Source of the DNA: Acidobacteriota bacterium
GTDB taxonomy: Bacteria > Acidobacteriota > Blastocatellia > Pyrinomonadales > Pyrinomonadaceae
Reading direction: 5' to 3'
DNA length: 64,000 nucleotides
Assembly: GCA_016718135.1 (NCBI GenBank)
Contig: JADKEF010000001.1
Location: 710,514-774,513 of the forward strand
Made by a program: the position numbers and the translations under genes. Within the stretch, counting starts at the first letter, position 1, and every line of letters starts with the position of its first letter. This document shows positions 16,951-25,805 of this stretch, in pieces. The notes beneath the pieces are model-generated. The model did no database searches. It had not been told where the DNA came from and saw only the letters and a list, made by a program, of their open reading frames with translations.

Positions 16951-17951
16951 CTGTTAATTAAGTGGAACGATATAATTCTCGCCCTCAACGTATCCTCGCA
17001 GTGCTTTCTCGGGATCTCGCTACAGCCACGAACCATATCTGCCCGAACGATCGCAACATTCTCAAAATTCGCACCGGGCTCGATCGTGACGCCGTCCGCG
17101 ATGATCGTGCGGTAGAGCGTGGCACCATCGCCGATCGTTACGTCGTCCCAGATAACCGAGTCCTTCAGGCTAACGGCACCAGCCATCACGCAGTTTCGAC
17201 CGAAATGCACATCGCCGCTCTTCATCATCGCGAGTGAAATATCGAGATAACGAGGGATCGTCGAGAGCTCGAACCAACTGCCTTCGGCAACATGCGCCGC
17301 GATCTTTCCACCATTCTTAATGTATGGAATATAGATATCCGTCACCGTGTCCGAATAGACTCCTTTCGGGATCATGTCGAGTATTGCCGGTTCGAGCACG
17401 TGGATCCCGGTGAACATCAACGGAATCGGTATCTCACGCTCCGTGTCGCGAAGTTCCGCCTCGGTGACCGGTGTCGCATGCGGGCCGAAGTAGTCGATCG
17501 CTCCGTCCTTCGTATGAACCACAGTAAACTTCTCGCGTTTATGGTTCTCCTTCAGAACCATCGTCGCGATAGCACCAGACTTCTTGTGTGCAAGGACCGC
17601 TTCTGCGATATCGATGTCGCTTATTATCTTTCCATTAACAATAACGAACGTATCGTTCTCAAGATGTGTTCGAGCAAAATCCAACGCGCCTGATGTTCCA
17701 AGGATCTTGGGCTGCTCGACGGTGTATTCGATGTTGCAGCCGAAATTGCTGCCGTCGCCGAGAGCGTCGATCACCGACTGAGGCTGATGATGTAGGTTCA
17801 CGACGATATCCGTTATGCCAAATTTTGCGATGTATTCCGCGACATAGCCGACCAGTGGCTTGCCCAGGAAGGGAATCGCCGGTTTGGTGCGATCGATCGT
17901 TAATGGAAACAGCCGCGTGCCAAAGCCGGCGGCGAGGATCATGGCCTTCAT
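16947..17951 (-). CDS. MurU/RfbA-like sugar-1-phosphate nucleotidyltransferase with C-terminal LbH domain
   Basis: Transfers a nucleoside monophosphate to a sugar-1-phosphate, most likely making UDP-MurNAc (or another NDP-sugar) together with the coupled kinase. The signature LAAGFGTRLFPLT lies at residues 6-18, followed by KPAIPFLGKPLV. Residues about 245-325 form an imperfect left-handed beta-helix (hexapeptide repeats such as SVIWDDVTIGDGATL), which classical MurU (about 225 residues) lacks, so GDP-mannose or glucose pyrophosphorylase activity is a real alternative. First gene of the pair. Confidence 0.85.
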   Translation of the reverse strand: MKAMILAAGFGTRLFPLTIDRTKPAIPFLGKPLVGYVAEYIAKFGITDIVVNLHHQPQSVIDALGDGSNFGCNIEYTVEQPKILGTSGALDFARTHLENDTFVIVNGKIISDIDIAEAVLAHKKSGAIATMVLKENHKREKFTVVHTKDGAIDYFGPHATPVTEAELRDTEREIPIPLMFTGIHVLEPAILDMIPKGVYSDTVTDIYIPYIKNGGKIAAHVAEGSWFELSTIPRYLDISLAMMKSGDVHFGRNCVMAGAVSLKDSVIWDDVTIGDGATLYRTIIADGVTIEPGANFENVAIVRADMVRGCSEIPRKHCEDTLRARIISFHLINR

Positions 17952-18101
17952 ATCGTCGAGAGATCCGAAACTAGATGATACGGGAACGCGGAATCGTTTT
18001 ACAATCGGTGACCTAAAAACATGTTACAGCCCGCTACATGCCGATAGACAATTGCGGCTATCTGCTTTATTGTGAACGGGTAGCAACGGTTCACAACTTG
18101 T

Positions 18102-19469
18102 ATGGTTTCTATTACGCCTGTAAAAAATGACCGAAGGGAGATCTTTGGCTGGCTTGCGTACGACTGGGCAAATTCGGCATTTTACACGACCGTCGTCACC
18201 GTGCTAGCGGGCCCATATCTGACGGCTCTTGCTCAGGATCACGTTGGCAAAGCCGGTGTGGTTCTACATCTAGGGCCATTCGGTTCGATAACCTCGGACA
18301 ATCTCTTCACATCGACGCTCGGCGCATCTATTTTTCTCCAGATATTCCTGTTACCGATGCTCGGCTCGATCGCCGATTTTACGCCATACAAGAAAAAGAT
18401 GATGGCGTGTTTTTGCTATGTAGGCGTCGTTGCAAGCTCGCTGTTGTTCTTTGTTTCAGGGACGAACTATCTCTGGGGCTGCTTATTCCTTCTTATTTCG
18501 AATATCTGCTTCGCCGCGTCGAATGTCTTCTACAATTCATTCCTCGTTGACCTCACGACTGAAGATAAACGCGACAAGATCAGCAGTTACGGTTATGCGG
18601 CGGGCTATTTGGGCGGCTTGGTGATGTTGTTCGTGAACCTTGCCATGATCAACTTCGCTCCGTCGTTTGGGGTCGATAAAGGAACCGCAGTCCGCATTTC
18701 TATGCTCGTTGCGTCGATCTGGTGGGGAGTTTTTGCGGCTGTCACCTTCATGCTTGTGAAGAGCAGACACCCCGAACAAGACGCAAAGGGGAAGAGCCTT
18801 GTCACCGTTGGTTTCGTAGAGCTGTGGAAGACACTTCGTGAACTTGCCGGCCTGAAATACACGCTTCTATTTCTCGCCGGATACCTCCTCTATAACGACG
18901 GCGTGCAGACGGTCATTCTCAATTCGTCGATATTTCTGTCGCAGGAATTATTTATCTCAAAAGGATTAGAGAGCGATCCGACTTTTCTCCTGATGATATT
19001 CGTCATCGCACAGGTTTGTGCGTTGATCGGAGCTCTTGCCTTCGAGCGCCTTTCGCGTTTGGTCGGCACTAAGCGCACAATTATCCTGTGCCTTGCTATT
19101 TGGTCGGGAATAGTCATATTTGCCTACGGATTTCTCCAGTCGGAATTTCAGGCGCAGATCATGGCGGCGTTCATTGGCCTCGTTTTGGGACCGACTCAGG
19201 CGCTGTCGCGCTCGCTATTCTCACAGATGATCCCGAAATCGCGCGAGTCCGCATTCTTCGGTCTTTACGAGATCTCTGAGAAGGGAACTTCTTGGATAGG
19301 AAATCTGGTATTCGCCGTTGTCGTCGGAACTACTGGTTCATACCGCCACGCGATATTAGCTTTGATCGTATTCTTTGTAGCTGGCATGGTCATTCTTGTG
19401 ATAACAAATACTACCAAGGCCATTCACGCAGCCGGCAACCTCACCCCAGAGGAAGTTGCGGGCAAGTAG
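18102..19469 (+). CDS. MFS transporter, UMF1 (Atg22-like) family
   Basis: A 455-residue inner-membrane permease with about 12 helices. The N-terminal FGWLAYDWANSAFYTTVV is the hallmark of UMF1-family transporters, and the second half keeps LGPTQALSRSLFSQMIP and KSRESAFFGLYEISEKGTS, also typical. These proteins are distantly related to the yeast vacuolar amino-acid effluxer Atg22; bacterial substrates are mostly unknown. It is divergent from the MurU-like gene across a 150-bp gap. Confidence 0.92.
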   Translation: MVSITPVKNDRREIFGWLAYDWANSAFYTTVVTVLAGPYLTALAQDHVGKAGVVLHLGPFGSITSDNLFTSTLGASIFLQIFLLPMLGSIADFTPYKKKMMACFCYVGVVASSLLFFVSGTNYLWGCLFLLISNICFAASNVFYNSFLVDLTTEDKRDKISSYGYAAGYLGGLVMLFVNLAMINFAPSFGVDKGTAVRISMLVASIWWGVFAAVTFMLVKSRHPEQDAKGKSLVTVGFVELWKTLRELAGLKYTLLFLAGYLLYNDGVQTVILNSSIFLSQELFISKGLESDPTFLLMIFVIAQVCALIGALAFERLSRLVGTKRTIILCLAIWSGIVIFAYGFLQSEFQAQIMAAFIGLVLGPTQALSRSLFSQMIPKSRESAFFGLYEISEKGTSWIGNLVFAVVVGTTGSYRHAILALIVFFVAGMVILVITNTTKAIHAAGNLTPEEVAGK

Positions 19470-19520
19470 CTAGATTGGAAATGAAATCGGCAGCGGCTAT
19501 AATTGTTAAAGACGGGATCT

Positions 19521-20081
19521 ATGAACGTGCTGACTAATTCAAACGAAAAAATTGTGACCATCTTCGGCGGATCGAAATGCGCTGATGATTCACCGGAGTA
19601 TATCGAGGCGAAGGATCTAGGTGGACGACTTGCCGAGGCAGGTTTTACGATCTGCACTGGCGGCTACCTTGGCATCATGGAAGCTGCTTCGCGAGGTGCC
19701 CGTGAGAAGGGCGGCCGCGTGCTTGGCATTGTCATGAACCAATTCAAGAGCGAGCCGAACCGTTTCCTCACCGATAAAGTTGCGACCGATCATTTCTATG
19801 ATCGATTGCAGGGATTGATCACTCGTTCCGTGGGTTTTGTTGCTCTGAAGGGTGGAATGGGAACCGTCACGGAGATTTCGCTCGTGTGGAATAAGCTCAC
19901 CACCGGCGTACTTGGCAGACGTCCCTTGGTACTCGTAGGCGACTGTTGGAAACCTGTCGTGGATGCGTGGACCGCAAATCTTGTTGTCAGCGACAAGGAC
20001 ATAAGCTATCTTGATTTTGCCTCAAATGCTGAAGATGCGGCCGCGATCATTGTCGAGAAATCAAAAGGAGTAACTCTATGA
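19521..20081 (+). CDS. LOG family protein (TIGR00725-like, nucleotide-binding Rossmann fold)
   Basis: A 186-residue protein of the lysine-decarboxylase-like/LOG family, which includes cytokinin riboside 5'-monophosphate phosphoribohydrolases. It has the N-terminal VTIFGGSKCADD, the CTGGYLGIMEAASRGAREKGG motif split over two blocks, and KGGMGTVTE in place of the usual PGGxGTxxE. ATG 19521 (MNVLTN) is preferred over the longer frame from 19503. Its stop overlaps the start of the next gene by 4 bp (ATGA), showing translational coupling. Confidence 0.88.
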   Translation: MNVLTNSNEKIVTIFGGSKCADDSPEYIEAKDLGGRLAEAGFTICTGGYLGIMEAASRGAREKGGRVLGIVMNQFKSEPNRFLTDKVATDHFYDRLQGLITRSVGFVALKGGMGTVTEISLVWNKLTTGVLGRRPLVLVGDCWKPVVDAWTANLVVSDKDISYLDFASNAEDAAAIIVEKSKGVTL

Positions 20082-20974
20082 ATTGTCCGAAGTGTACAGT
20101 TCAGTTGATGGATGGGGCAAAGTTTTGCGGTTCGTGCGGTTTTACACTCGCGACCGCTACACCGCCACCGGCTTCGAGCGTTCCGCCGCAACAAGCCTCT
20201 CCGCATCCGCCACCAACAGGCGGTGCTTTTCATTTTGATACTGACGGACGCGGTCAGGGTCGTGGCTACACTTGGGAGATCATGCATCAAGGTGCATTTG
20301 CACTCGCCGTGGTTAATCTTCAGCCCGAGCAGACGATCGCCGCCGAGGCTGGAGCCATGGTGTCGATGTCGGCAAATGTCGATCTGCATTCTGAAATGAA
20401 GGGCGGGGTTTTTGGAGCTTTGAAACGGGCCGTCGGCGGAGAATCGGCATTCGTTTCGACTTACACCGCTCGCGGCGGGCCGGGTGAAGTCACCTTCGCT
20501 CCCGGTGCACCTGGTGACGTTGCGGGCATCGAGATGCAGAACCAGACCTTCATGGTTCAATCGAGTTCCTATCTTGCTGGCGATACTTCGCTCGTGGTTG
20601 ATACAAAATTCGGCGGTGCAAAATCGTTCTTCGGCGGTGAAGGCCTTTTTGTGCTGCAGATCACCGGCTCAGGACTGCTCCTTGTCGCATCCTTCGGGGC
20701 GATCCATCGAAGAATGCTTCGTCCGGGTGAGCAGTACGTTGTCGATACTGGGCATCTTGTTGCGTGGGAGGGCCACATGCAGTACAACCTCCGCAAAGCT
20801 GCAAAGAGTGGCTATCTTCGCAGCATGCTCAGCGGCGAGGGAATGGTCGCAGAATTTACTGGGCCGGGCGAGATTTTGATCCAGACTCGTAATTTGGCGG
20901 CGTTCGCCGGCATGCTTAAACCATTTTTCCCGTCTCAGGGCGGCAGCGGCGGCGGCTTCAGTTTTGGTAGCTAA
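20078..20974 (+). CDS. TIGR00266/AIM24 family protein with N-terminal zinc ribbon
   Basis: A 298-residue protein. Residues 1-22 are a zinc ribbon (CPKC and CGSC pairs), then a Pro/Ala-rich linker to about residue 55, then the AIM24 domain with EIMHQGAFALAVVNL, EAGAMVSMSANVDLHSEMKGG broken over strands, and a Gly-rich C-terminus GGSGGGFSFGS. AIM24 proteins are beta-rich and of unclear biochemical role (the yeast member affects mitochondrial inner-membrane organisation). Coupled to the LOG gene by a 4-bp overlap and followed 21 nt later by ptsI. Confidence 0.9.
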   Translation: MNCPKCTVQLMDGAKFCGSCGFTLATATPPPASSVPPQQASPHPPPTGGAFHFDTDGRGQGRGYTWEIMHQGAFALAVVNLQPEQTIAAEAGAMVSMSANVDLHSEMKGGVFGALKRAVGGESAFVSTYTARGGPGEVTFAPGAPGDVAGIEMQNQTFMVQSSSYLAGDTSLVVDTKFGGAKSFFGGEGLFVLQITGSGLLLVASFGAIHRRMLRPGEQYVVDTGHLVAWEGHMQYNLRKAAKSGYLRSMLSGEGMVAEFTGPGEILIQTRNLAAFAGMLKPFFPSQGGSGGGFSFGS

Positions 20975-20994
20975 CGTGGGGGGAGCCGTAAGTT

Positions 20995-22758
20995 TTGTCT
21001 GCCTCTGATCATCCACCAACCCAGTCTGAAGAGCGTCGCGTAAAAGCGATAGCCGTTTCGCGTGGCATCGGAATTGGCCCTGCTGTCTTTTTGCCTGAAT
21101 CGAGTCTGCACTCGGAACATCGGAAGATCTCGGCCAAGGCCATCGAGACTGAAATCGATCGTCTTCGATTCGGCGTGGATCGCTCCCGTGCCAATCTAGA
21201 TGAGCTAGTCGGGACTGGCACGTTCCCTCAAAACGGATCGATTACCGGTATTTTTGATACGCACCTCCTTATACTTGATTCATTTGCCGTCAAGGTTGAA
21301 GACCGGATCAGGGCAAACTACATTAATGTAGAATGGGCCATCGATACTGTTTTGCGAGAGGCCTTTGAACGACACGGTGTTGGGACACCTGCCCATTTGC
21401 GTGAGAAGCAATTGGATCTTAAGGATGTGGCTGCCGGTATTCTGGGCGAGCTAAGAAGTGCCGACCGAATTCAATACCCGAAAGGGTCTGTTATCATCGC
21501 TGGCGAGATACGTCCGTCAACGGTGGTGGAGTTCTCCCATACCGCCCCAGCCGCAATCGTGGCGCTTAGAGGTGGCTGGACATCACACTCATCGATACTC
21601 GCAAGAGAGTTGGAAATTCCAATGGTCACCGGTGCCGATCTTAGTTTTGTAGATGTTGGGGATCTTGTTGTCGTCGCCGGTTACACCGGCGAGATCGTGG
21701 TTCGACCTGATGCTAGGACCCTGTTGGACATTCACGGCAAGAAAGAAAGTGAAAAGCTGCGTGTGGCGAATCTCTGGCAGAGCGGAAACGCAACGCCGGA
21801 AACATCTCAAGTGGTCATCAGGGTCAACCTCGAATCCAGCCTTGCCTACGACGCCGCTCGACATTTGGGAGTAAGAGGAATCGGACTCTACCGCTCTGAA
21901 TCACTGATCCCAAGGCCTGGCAAATTGCCTAGTGAGGACGAACAACATGCCGCCTACTCAAGAATTGCGGCGTCCGTGGGTGAAGCCGGGATAAACATCC
22001 GTACATTTGATATCGGACCAGAGAATATTGAAGAGAGCGCGGGTTTCGAGCGGAATCCAGCCCTTGGACTCCGAGCTATCCGCCTTAGCCTGGTAGATCC
22101 AGCGATCCTCACGGCGCAGCTCAGTGCGATTCTTCGAGCCAACGAACGCGGGAATATCTCAGTTGTGATACCCATGGTCTCGGGAATTACGGAGATCCGG
22201 CGATTTCGTGAACTACTTGTCAATAGCGCCCAAGCCTTGCTACTCGATGGCTATTCTGTCAACATGCCGCGCGTTGGGGCAATGATCGAGGTGCCATCGG
22301 CTGTCCTAACGGCAGCAGAGATCGCCGCCGAGGTCGATTTCATCTGTCTCGGTACTAATGACCTTGTTCAGTACCTTCTCGCGGTCGATCGCGATAATGC
22401 GAGTGTTGCTGACTGGTACCAAACACTCCATCCAGCAGTATTACGGGCAATTGAGTATGTGGTCGCGGCAGGGCGAGGAGCTGGTATCCCGGTCACCGCC
22501 TGTGGCGAAATGGCTGGATCACCGTTTTATATTCCGTTACTGGTTGGCCTTGGAATTCGCGATCTCAGCATGAGCGCCGGGTCCGTCAAGGCTGCACAAC
22601 AATTGATCGGCGGCATAGGCATTTCCGGCTCTGAGGCAATCGCACACGCAGCCCTAAAGGGCAAGACGGCTAGCGAGATCGACTCGGCGTTGCGTAGGCT
22701 CTACAGCGAACACTGGCCCAGTCTCTTCCCGGATGGATTTCTAGACGAGCTACATTAG
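20995..22758 (+). CDS. ptsI: Phosphoenolpyruvate-protein phosphotransferase (PTS Enzyme I)
   Basis: First enzyme of the phosphotransferase system: autophosphorylates with PEP and passes the phosphate to HPr. The 587-residue protein has the HPr-binding helical region (residues 40-140), the phosphohistidine loop GGWTSHSSILARE with His about 198, and the PEP-binding barrel with RNPALGLRAIRL, GTNDLVQYLLAVDRDN and the catalytic-Cys region TACGEMAGS. The start is a TTG at 20995, 9 nt after a GGGGGGAG ribosome-binding site. No HPr, EIIA or EIIC gene lies nearby, so a regulatory role or partners elsewhere are likely. Confidence 0.94.
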   Translation: MSASDHPPTQSEERRVKAIAVSRGIGIGPAVFLPESSLHSEHRKISAKAIETEIDRLRFGVDRSRANLDELVGTGTFPQNGSITGIFDTHLLILDSFAVKVEDRIRANYINVEWAIDTVLREAFERHGVGTPAHLREKQLDLKDVAAGILGELRSADRIQYPKGSVIIAGEIRPSTVVEFSHTAPAAIVALRGGWTSHSSILARELEIPMVTGADLSFVDVGDLVVVAGYTGEIVVRPDARTLLDIHGKKESEKLRVANLWQSGNATPETSQVVIRVNLESSLAYDAARHLGVRGIGLYRSESLIPRPGKLPSEDEQHAAYSRIAASVGEAGINIRTFDIGPENIEESAGFERNPALGLRAIRLSLVDPAILTAQLSAILRANERGNISVVIPMVSGITEIRRFRELLVNSAQALLLDGYSVNMPRVGAMIEVPSAVLTAAEIAAEVDFICLGTNDLVQYLLAVDRDNASVADWYQTLHPAVLRAIEYVVAAGRGAGIPVTACGEMAGSPFYIPLLVGLGIRDLSMSAGSVKAAQQLIGGIGISGSEAIAHAALKGKTASEIDSALRRLYSEHWPSLFPDGFLDELH

Positions 22759-22848
22759 TTAATTCCCTCAGAAATTAGAAATCATTGGTCTTTAGGCGTT
22801 TTCTTAATCGCCAGCGGAGGCTCGCCCGCATTCGCCGGCGGAAACCGT

Positions 22849-23859
22849 ATGAAAGTGCCACACCTTTTCTCTTCCATCGCAGTTCTGGTGGCTTCGTTCG
22901 CCTCAATGGTGATCTGCCAGCCGAACAGCTCGGTGATCAAGAATAATCCGTATTCACCGAGCCCGTCGGGCAAAGCTACGATCGGAACTCCATCTTTGAC
23001 GCAAAATAGTCAGGCCCCTCCGACACCAACGATGAAAATACCGCAACAGGTAGCATTCGTCACAAAAGACTCGCGTACCACGCCTCGCGAAGATCAACCG
23101 CAGGTCGTTGAAATAAACTCCTTAATTACCGATGCGTCGGCCCGTCCCGCAACCAGCCTCTACCGCATCGGCGTCGGCGACGTTGTATTGATCAATCTCA
23201 AGAATTCGCCACAAGGTACCGGCTATTACACCGTTCGCGAGAACGGCGAGATCGACTATCCGCTTGCAGGGCCGATCGTGACGATTGGGAATAAAACCAC
23301 GGATGAAGCTGCTGCGATGCTTCGCTCCGCGATCAAACTATTTGCAAACCCCCAGGTCGAGGTCAAAGTTCAGTACTATCTTAGCCGCTCTTTCACGGTC
23401 GTAGGCTTGGCGGACAATCCGGGTGAAAAGGTACTTCGTCGGGAAGCGATGCCGATATTTGCGATTCGGGCGGAAAGTGAGGTCCACCGTGAGGCAACCA
23501 CAGCTCGCATAACTAGAGCCGCGACCGCCGCGGTCGAATCTTACGTCCTGTCCGATCCTGCGACCGACAACGTACTTATCCTCGCAGGTGACCGGATCGA
23601 GTTCGTTGAGGAGCGGAAGGCTCCGGAGGTTCCCCAGATAACTTTCGCGGGCATCAAAAAGCCGCTCGTCGCGGGAATGAAGCTGTCGCAGGTCATCATT
23701 GAAGCACTTGGTCAGAATCCCGTGCCCAAACAGGTTGTGCTCCGCCGATCCAACGAAAAGGGAACAACTATTTCGGCATACGACATAAAGGCGATAAAGA
23801 AAGGTAAAATTCTCGACCCCGTACTTTTGGTAGGAGATGTGATCGAGATCAAGAATTAA
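22849..23859 (+). CDS. Polysaccharide export protein (Poly_export/SLBB, Wza-like)
   Basis: A 336-residue exported protein. After a signal peptide (LFSSIAVLVASFASMVICQ) comes a Pro/Ser-rich region, the polysaccharide-biosynthesis/export domain (YRIGVGDVVLINL, then YYTVRENGEIDYPLAGPI) at about residues 100-190, and a second SLBB-like module near the C-terminus (TFAGIKKPLVAGMKLSQVI). Such proteins form or contact the outer-membrane channel for capsule or exopolysaccharide. No glycosyltransferase cluster is adjacent, so it is an isolated family member. There is no clear lipobox. Confidence 0.87.
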   Translation: MKVPHLFSSIAVLVASFASMVICQPNSSVIKNNPYSPSPSGKATIGTPSLTQNSQAPPTPTMKIPQQVAFVTKDSRTTPREDQPQVVEINSLITDASARPATSLYRIGVGDVVLINLKNSPQGTGYYTVRENGEIDYPLAGPIVTIGNKTTDEAAAMLRSAIKLFANPQVEVKVQYYLSRSFTVVGLADNPGEKVLRREAMPIFAIRAESEVHREATTARITRAATAAVESYVLSDPATDNVLILAGDRIEFVEERKAPEVPQITFAGIKKPLVAGMKLSQVIIEALGQNPVPKQVVLRRSNEKGTTISAYDIKAIKKGKILDPVLLVGDVIEIKN

Positions 23860-23877
23860 TAGTTTTATAACAAGAGC

Positions 23878-23905
23878 TTGAATGTTCAACATTTTTTGTT
23901 ATACT
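23878..23905 (+). promoter_or_regulatory. Sigma-70-type promoter of rnpB
   Basis: TTGAAT at 23878-23883 and TATACT at 23900-23905 are separated by 16 bp, placing the start of transcription near 23912, just before the RNase P RNA 5' helix. Confidence 0.65.
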
Positions 23906-23918
23906 GCAAAGGCCTTGT

Positions 23919-24307
23919 AAATGAAGCGCGTCGGGTGATCGCTTCCGTAAATGGAAGAGGAAAGTCCGAACACCGTAGGGCAGCGAGCCGGATAACGTCC
24001 GGGAGTGCGTGCAAACGTACGACGACAAGTGCAACAGAGAGTAAACCGCCTTCCGCGAATGCGGACGGTAAGGGTGAAAGGGTGAGGTAAGAGCTCACCG
24101 GTGTGGCTGGTAACAGTCACGGCCAGGTAAACTCCTCGTGGTGCAAGGCCAAATAGGAGAACGCGATGAACGGCCCGTTCAGTGTCGAAGAAATTCGACG
24201 GCGTTTTCGGGTAGGCCGCTCGAGCTGTTTGGTAACGAACAGCCTAGATGAATGATCGCCACTCGCGAAAGCGAGTACAAGATTCGGCTTATAGACGCGC
24301 TTCATTT
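23919..24307 (+). ncRNA. rnpB: RNase P RNA, bacterial class A
   Basis: Catalytic RNA that removes 5' leaders from pre-tRNAs together with the RnpA protein. The terminal P1 helix pairs AAATGAAGCGCGTC (23919-23932) with GACGCGCTTCATTT (24294-24307). Between them are the universally conserved GAGGAAAGTCCGAACACC, ACAGAGAGTAAACCGCC, a GTAAGAGCTCACC stem, AAGGCCAAATAGGAG and the 3' ATGAATGATCGCC and ACAAGATTCGGCTTATAG. The length of about 389 nt is typical. Exact ends are estimated from P1; precise 5' start could be a few bases upstream. Confidence 0.96.
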
Positions 24308-24356
24308 GCAAAGCAATTTGCGCTTTTACACGGATAAGAATTAGGAGAAGTCTCAT

Positions 24357-24626
24357 ATGGCAAACCGGAAAGGTGTATTTATAGGTGCGTATGTACCCAA
24401 CGAACTGAAAGAGTCGCTGCGTCGCCGGGCTGCTCTCGAACATCGCACTCTCTCGCAGGAAATAACGCGAATTTTGGTCGAGGCCGTCCATGGCAAGGGC
24501 TTGCCCGCAGGCAGCGTGGATCGCCGTGGCAATGCCGTCGTGCCTCGTCGCCGTGCGACCGATCCGCCGATCCGCCGCCGTGCCGAGGATCTGCCGTATA
24601 TTGCTCCTGAAGGCAAGAAAAAGTAG
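24357..24626 (+). CDS. Small ribbon-helix-helix (Arc/MetJ-type) DNA-binding protein
   Basis: An 89-residue protein whose first 45 residues match the ribbon-helix-helix layout: a beta strand (GVFIGAYVP), then NELKESLRRRAALEHRTLSQEITRIL broken into two helices. The C-terminal half is very basic (RRRATDPPIRRRAEDLP), probably unstructured. No toxin partner is adjacent, so it is more likely a transcription regulator than an antitoxin. A GGAGAAG site lies about 8 nt upstream of the ATG, and a strong terminator follows at 24649. Confidence 0.8.
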   Translation: MANRKGVFIGAYVPNELKESLRRRAALEHRTLSQEITRILVEAVHGKGLPAGSVDRRGNAVVPRRRATDPPIRRRAEDLPYIAPEGKKK

Positions 24627-24648
24627 ATTTTACATATCTTGGTTGAAG

Positions 24649-24681
24649 GCGTTGCGGGAACTGTTTCCGCAACGCTTTTTT
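24649..24681 (+). terminator. Intrinsic terminator after the ribbon-helix-helix gene
   Basis: Arms GCGTTGCGG (24649-24657) and CCGCAACGC (24667-24675) form a 9-bp stem followed by six T residues. Confidence 0.9.
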
Positions 24682-24712
24682 GCTTGGCTCTGTTCTGTTA
24701 ACATCGTGCTTT

Positions 24713-25453
24713 ATGGAAAAGAACACTTTGCTCCTGGTTATTGTAGCCGCTCTGAGCGGACTGATCGGCGGATTTTTGCTCGCGAACAGCATGAATCGCT
24801 CCGAGATGAATGCCCTGAGGTCGCAGGCAGTCGCTCCGGCGAGCAACTCGGTGCAGCAACCCGGGAAACCAGCTGATGACACCCTATCTCCTGCCGAGAT
24901 CCAGTCCAAGATCGACGAGGCGGACAAAAACGCCGACAATTTTGCTTTCCAAAAGAATCTGGGAATTGGATTGTATCGATACGCCGCCATGAAGCAGGAT
25001 GAAAAGACCATGGTTGAGGCAGAACGCATTCTCGCAAGAGCCGCTAAGCTCGACGGTAAAGATTTTGATGTCCTGGTTGCCCTCGGAAATGCGGAATTCG
25101 ACATCGGATTTTTCAAAAAAGAGAACGCCGGTTTCGAGAAGGCTCGAGCAACATATACGAAAGCACTTGAGATCAAGCCCAATGACCTCGACGTCCAGAC
25201 CGATCTCGGACTGACCTATTTTCTTACTGAACCGGCGGACAATGCCAAGGCGGCGGCAACGCTTGAAAAGGTTATAGCTGCCGATCCGAAGCACTCTCGT
25301 TCGATGCAGTTCCTCGTCCAGTCATATACTAAACTCGGACGGATCGCCGACGCCGAAAAGACTCTCGCGAAACTTAAGGAGATCGAGCCAAGCAACGCCC
25401 AGCTCAGCGAGCTAACGTCCCAGCTCGCAAATGCTAAAGGCGGTGCCAAGTAG
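24713..25453 (+). CDS. Membrane-anchored TPR-repeat protein
   Basis: A 246-residue protein with one N-terminal membrane helix (TLLLVIVAALSGLIGGFLL) and a soluble region of tetratricopeptide repeats from about residue 70 to the end: FAFQKNLGIGLYRYA, FDVLVALGNAEFDIG, LDVQTDLGLTYFL, and SRSMQFLVQSYTKLGRIADA. The layout resembles CcmH/NrfG-like assembly factors, but no cytochrome genes are near. ATG 24713 is preferred to the longer frame at 24680, which overlaps the upstream terminator. The next gene starts directly at its stop codon. Confidence 0.83.
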   Translation: MEKNTLLLVIVAALSGLIGGFLLANSMNRSEMNALRSQAVAPASNSVQQPGKPADDTLSPAEIQSKIDEADKNADNFAFQKNLGIGLYRYAAMKQDEKTMVEAERILARAAKLDGKDFDVLVALGNAEFDIGFFKKENAGFEKARATYTKALEIKPNDLDVQTDLGLTYFLTEPADNAKAAATLEKVIAADPKHSRSMQFLVQSYTKLGRIADAEKTLAKLKEIEPSNAQLSELTSQLANAKGGAK

Positions 25454-25738
25454 ATGCGTGAGATATTTTTTATTCTCATTGTCATCCTCGTATTGCTTGC
25501 TCTAACAGCGATAAAATATCGAAAAACGATCGCGGGTATTCTTGGGGTCGCGAAGATGCTTAAGGAAGCGAAAGATGCGGCGTCCGGAGCGAAAGCCGTT
25601 GGAGGTGAAAGGCCGAGCGTGCAACTCGTCAACTGCGCCAAATGCGGCATCTGGGTGCCCCAAAATAAGGCTCTCAAACGAGGCGAGAGTTTCTATTACT
25701 GCTCCGAGTCGTGCAAACTACTAGTAACTAATAACTAG
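25454..25738 (+). CDS. PP0621-like small membrane protein with zinc-binding tail
   Basis: A 94-residue protein with an N-terminal membrane helix (IFFILIVILVLLALTAI) and a C-terminal Cys motif (NCAKCGIWVP, then YYCSESCKLL) that fits the PP0621 zinc-ribbon family. Its ATG abuts the TPR gene's stop codon, so the two are co-translated. Function unknown; the gene pair suggests a membrane-associated complex. Confidence 0.75.
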   Translation: MREIFFILIVILVLLALTAIKYRKTIAGILGVAKMLKEAKDAASGAKAVGGERPSVQLVNCAKCGIWVPQNKALKRGESFYYCSESCKLLVTNN

Positions 25739-25805
25739 CAACCTGTTCACTGTTCGAAGGTCATTCCTAACAGTTAATGGTTTTATAGTTGATAGTTAGT
25801 AGTTT

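Noticed and set aside
23878..24120. Short frames on both strands in the rnpB region
   Set aside because: The sequence is fully explained by the conserved RNase P RNA.
24357..24626. Antitoxin of a toxin-antitoxin pair
   Set aside because: Ribbon-helix-helix fold fits, but no toxin-like gene follows; a terminator closes the unit.
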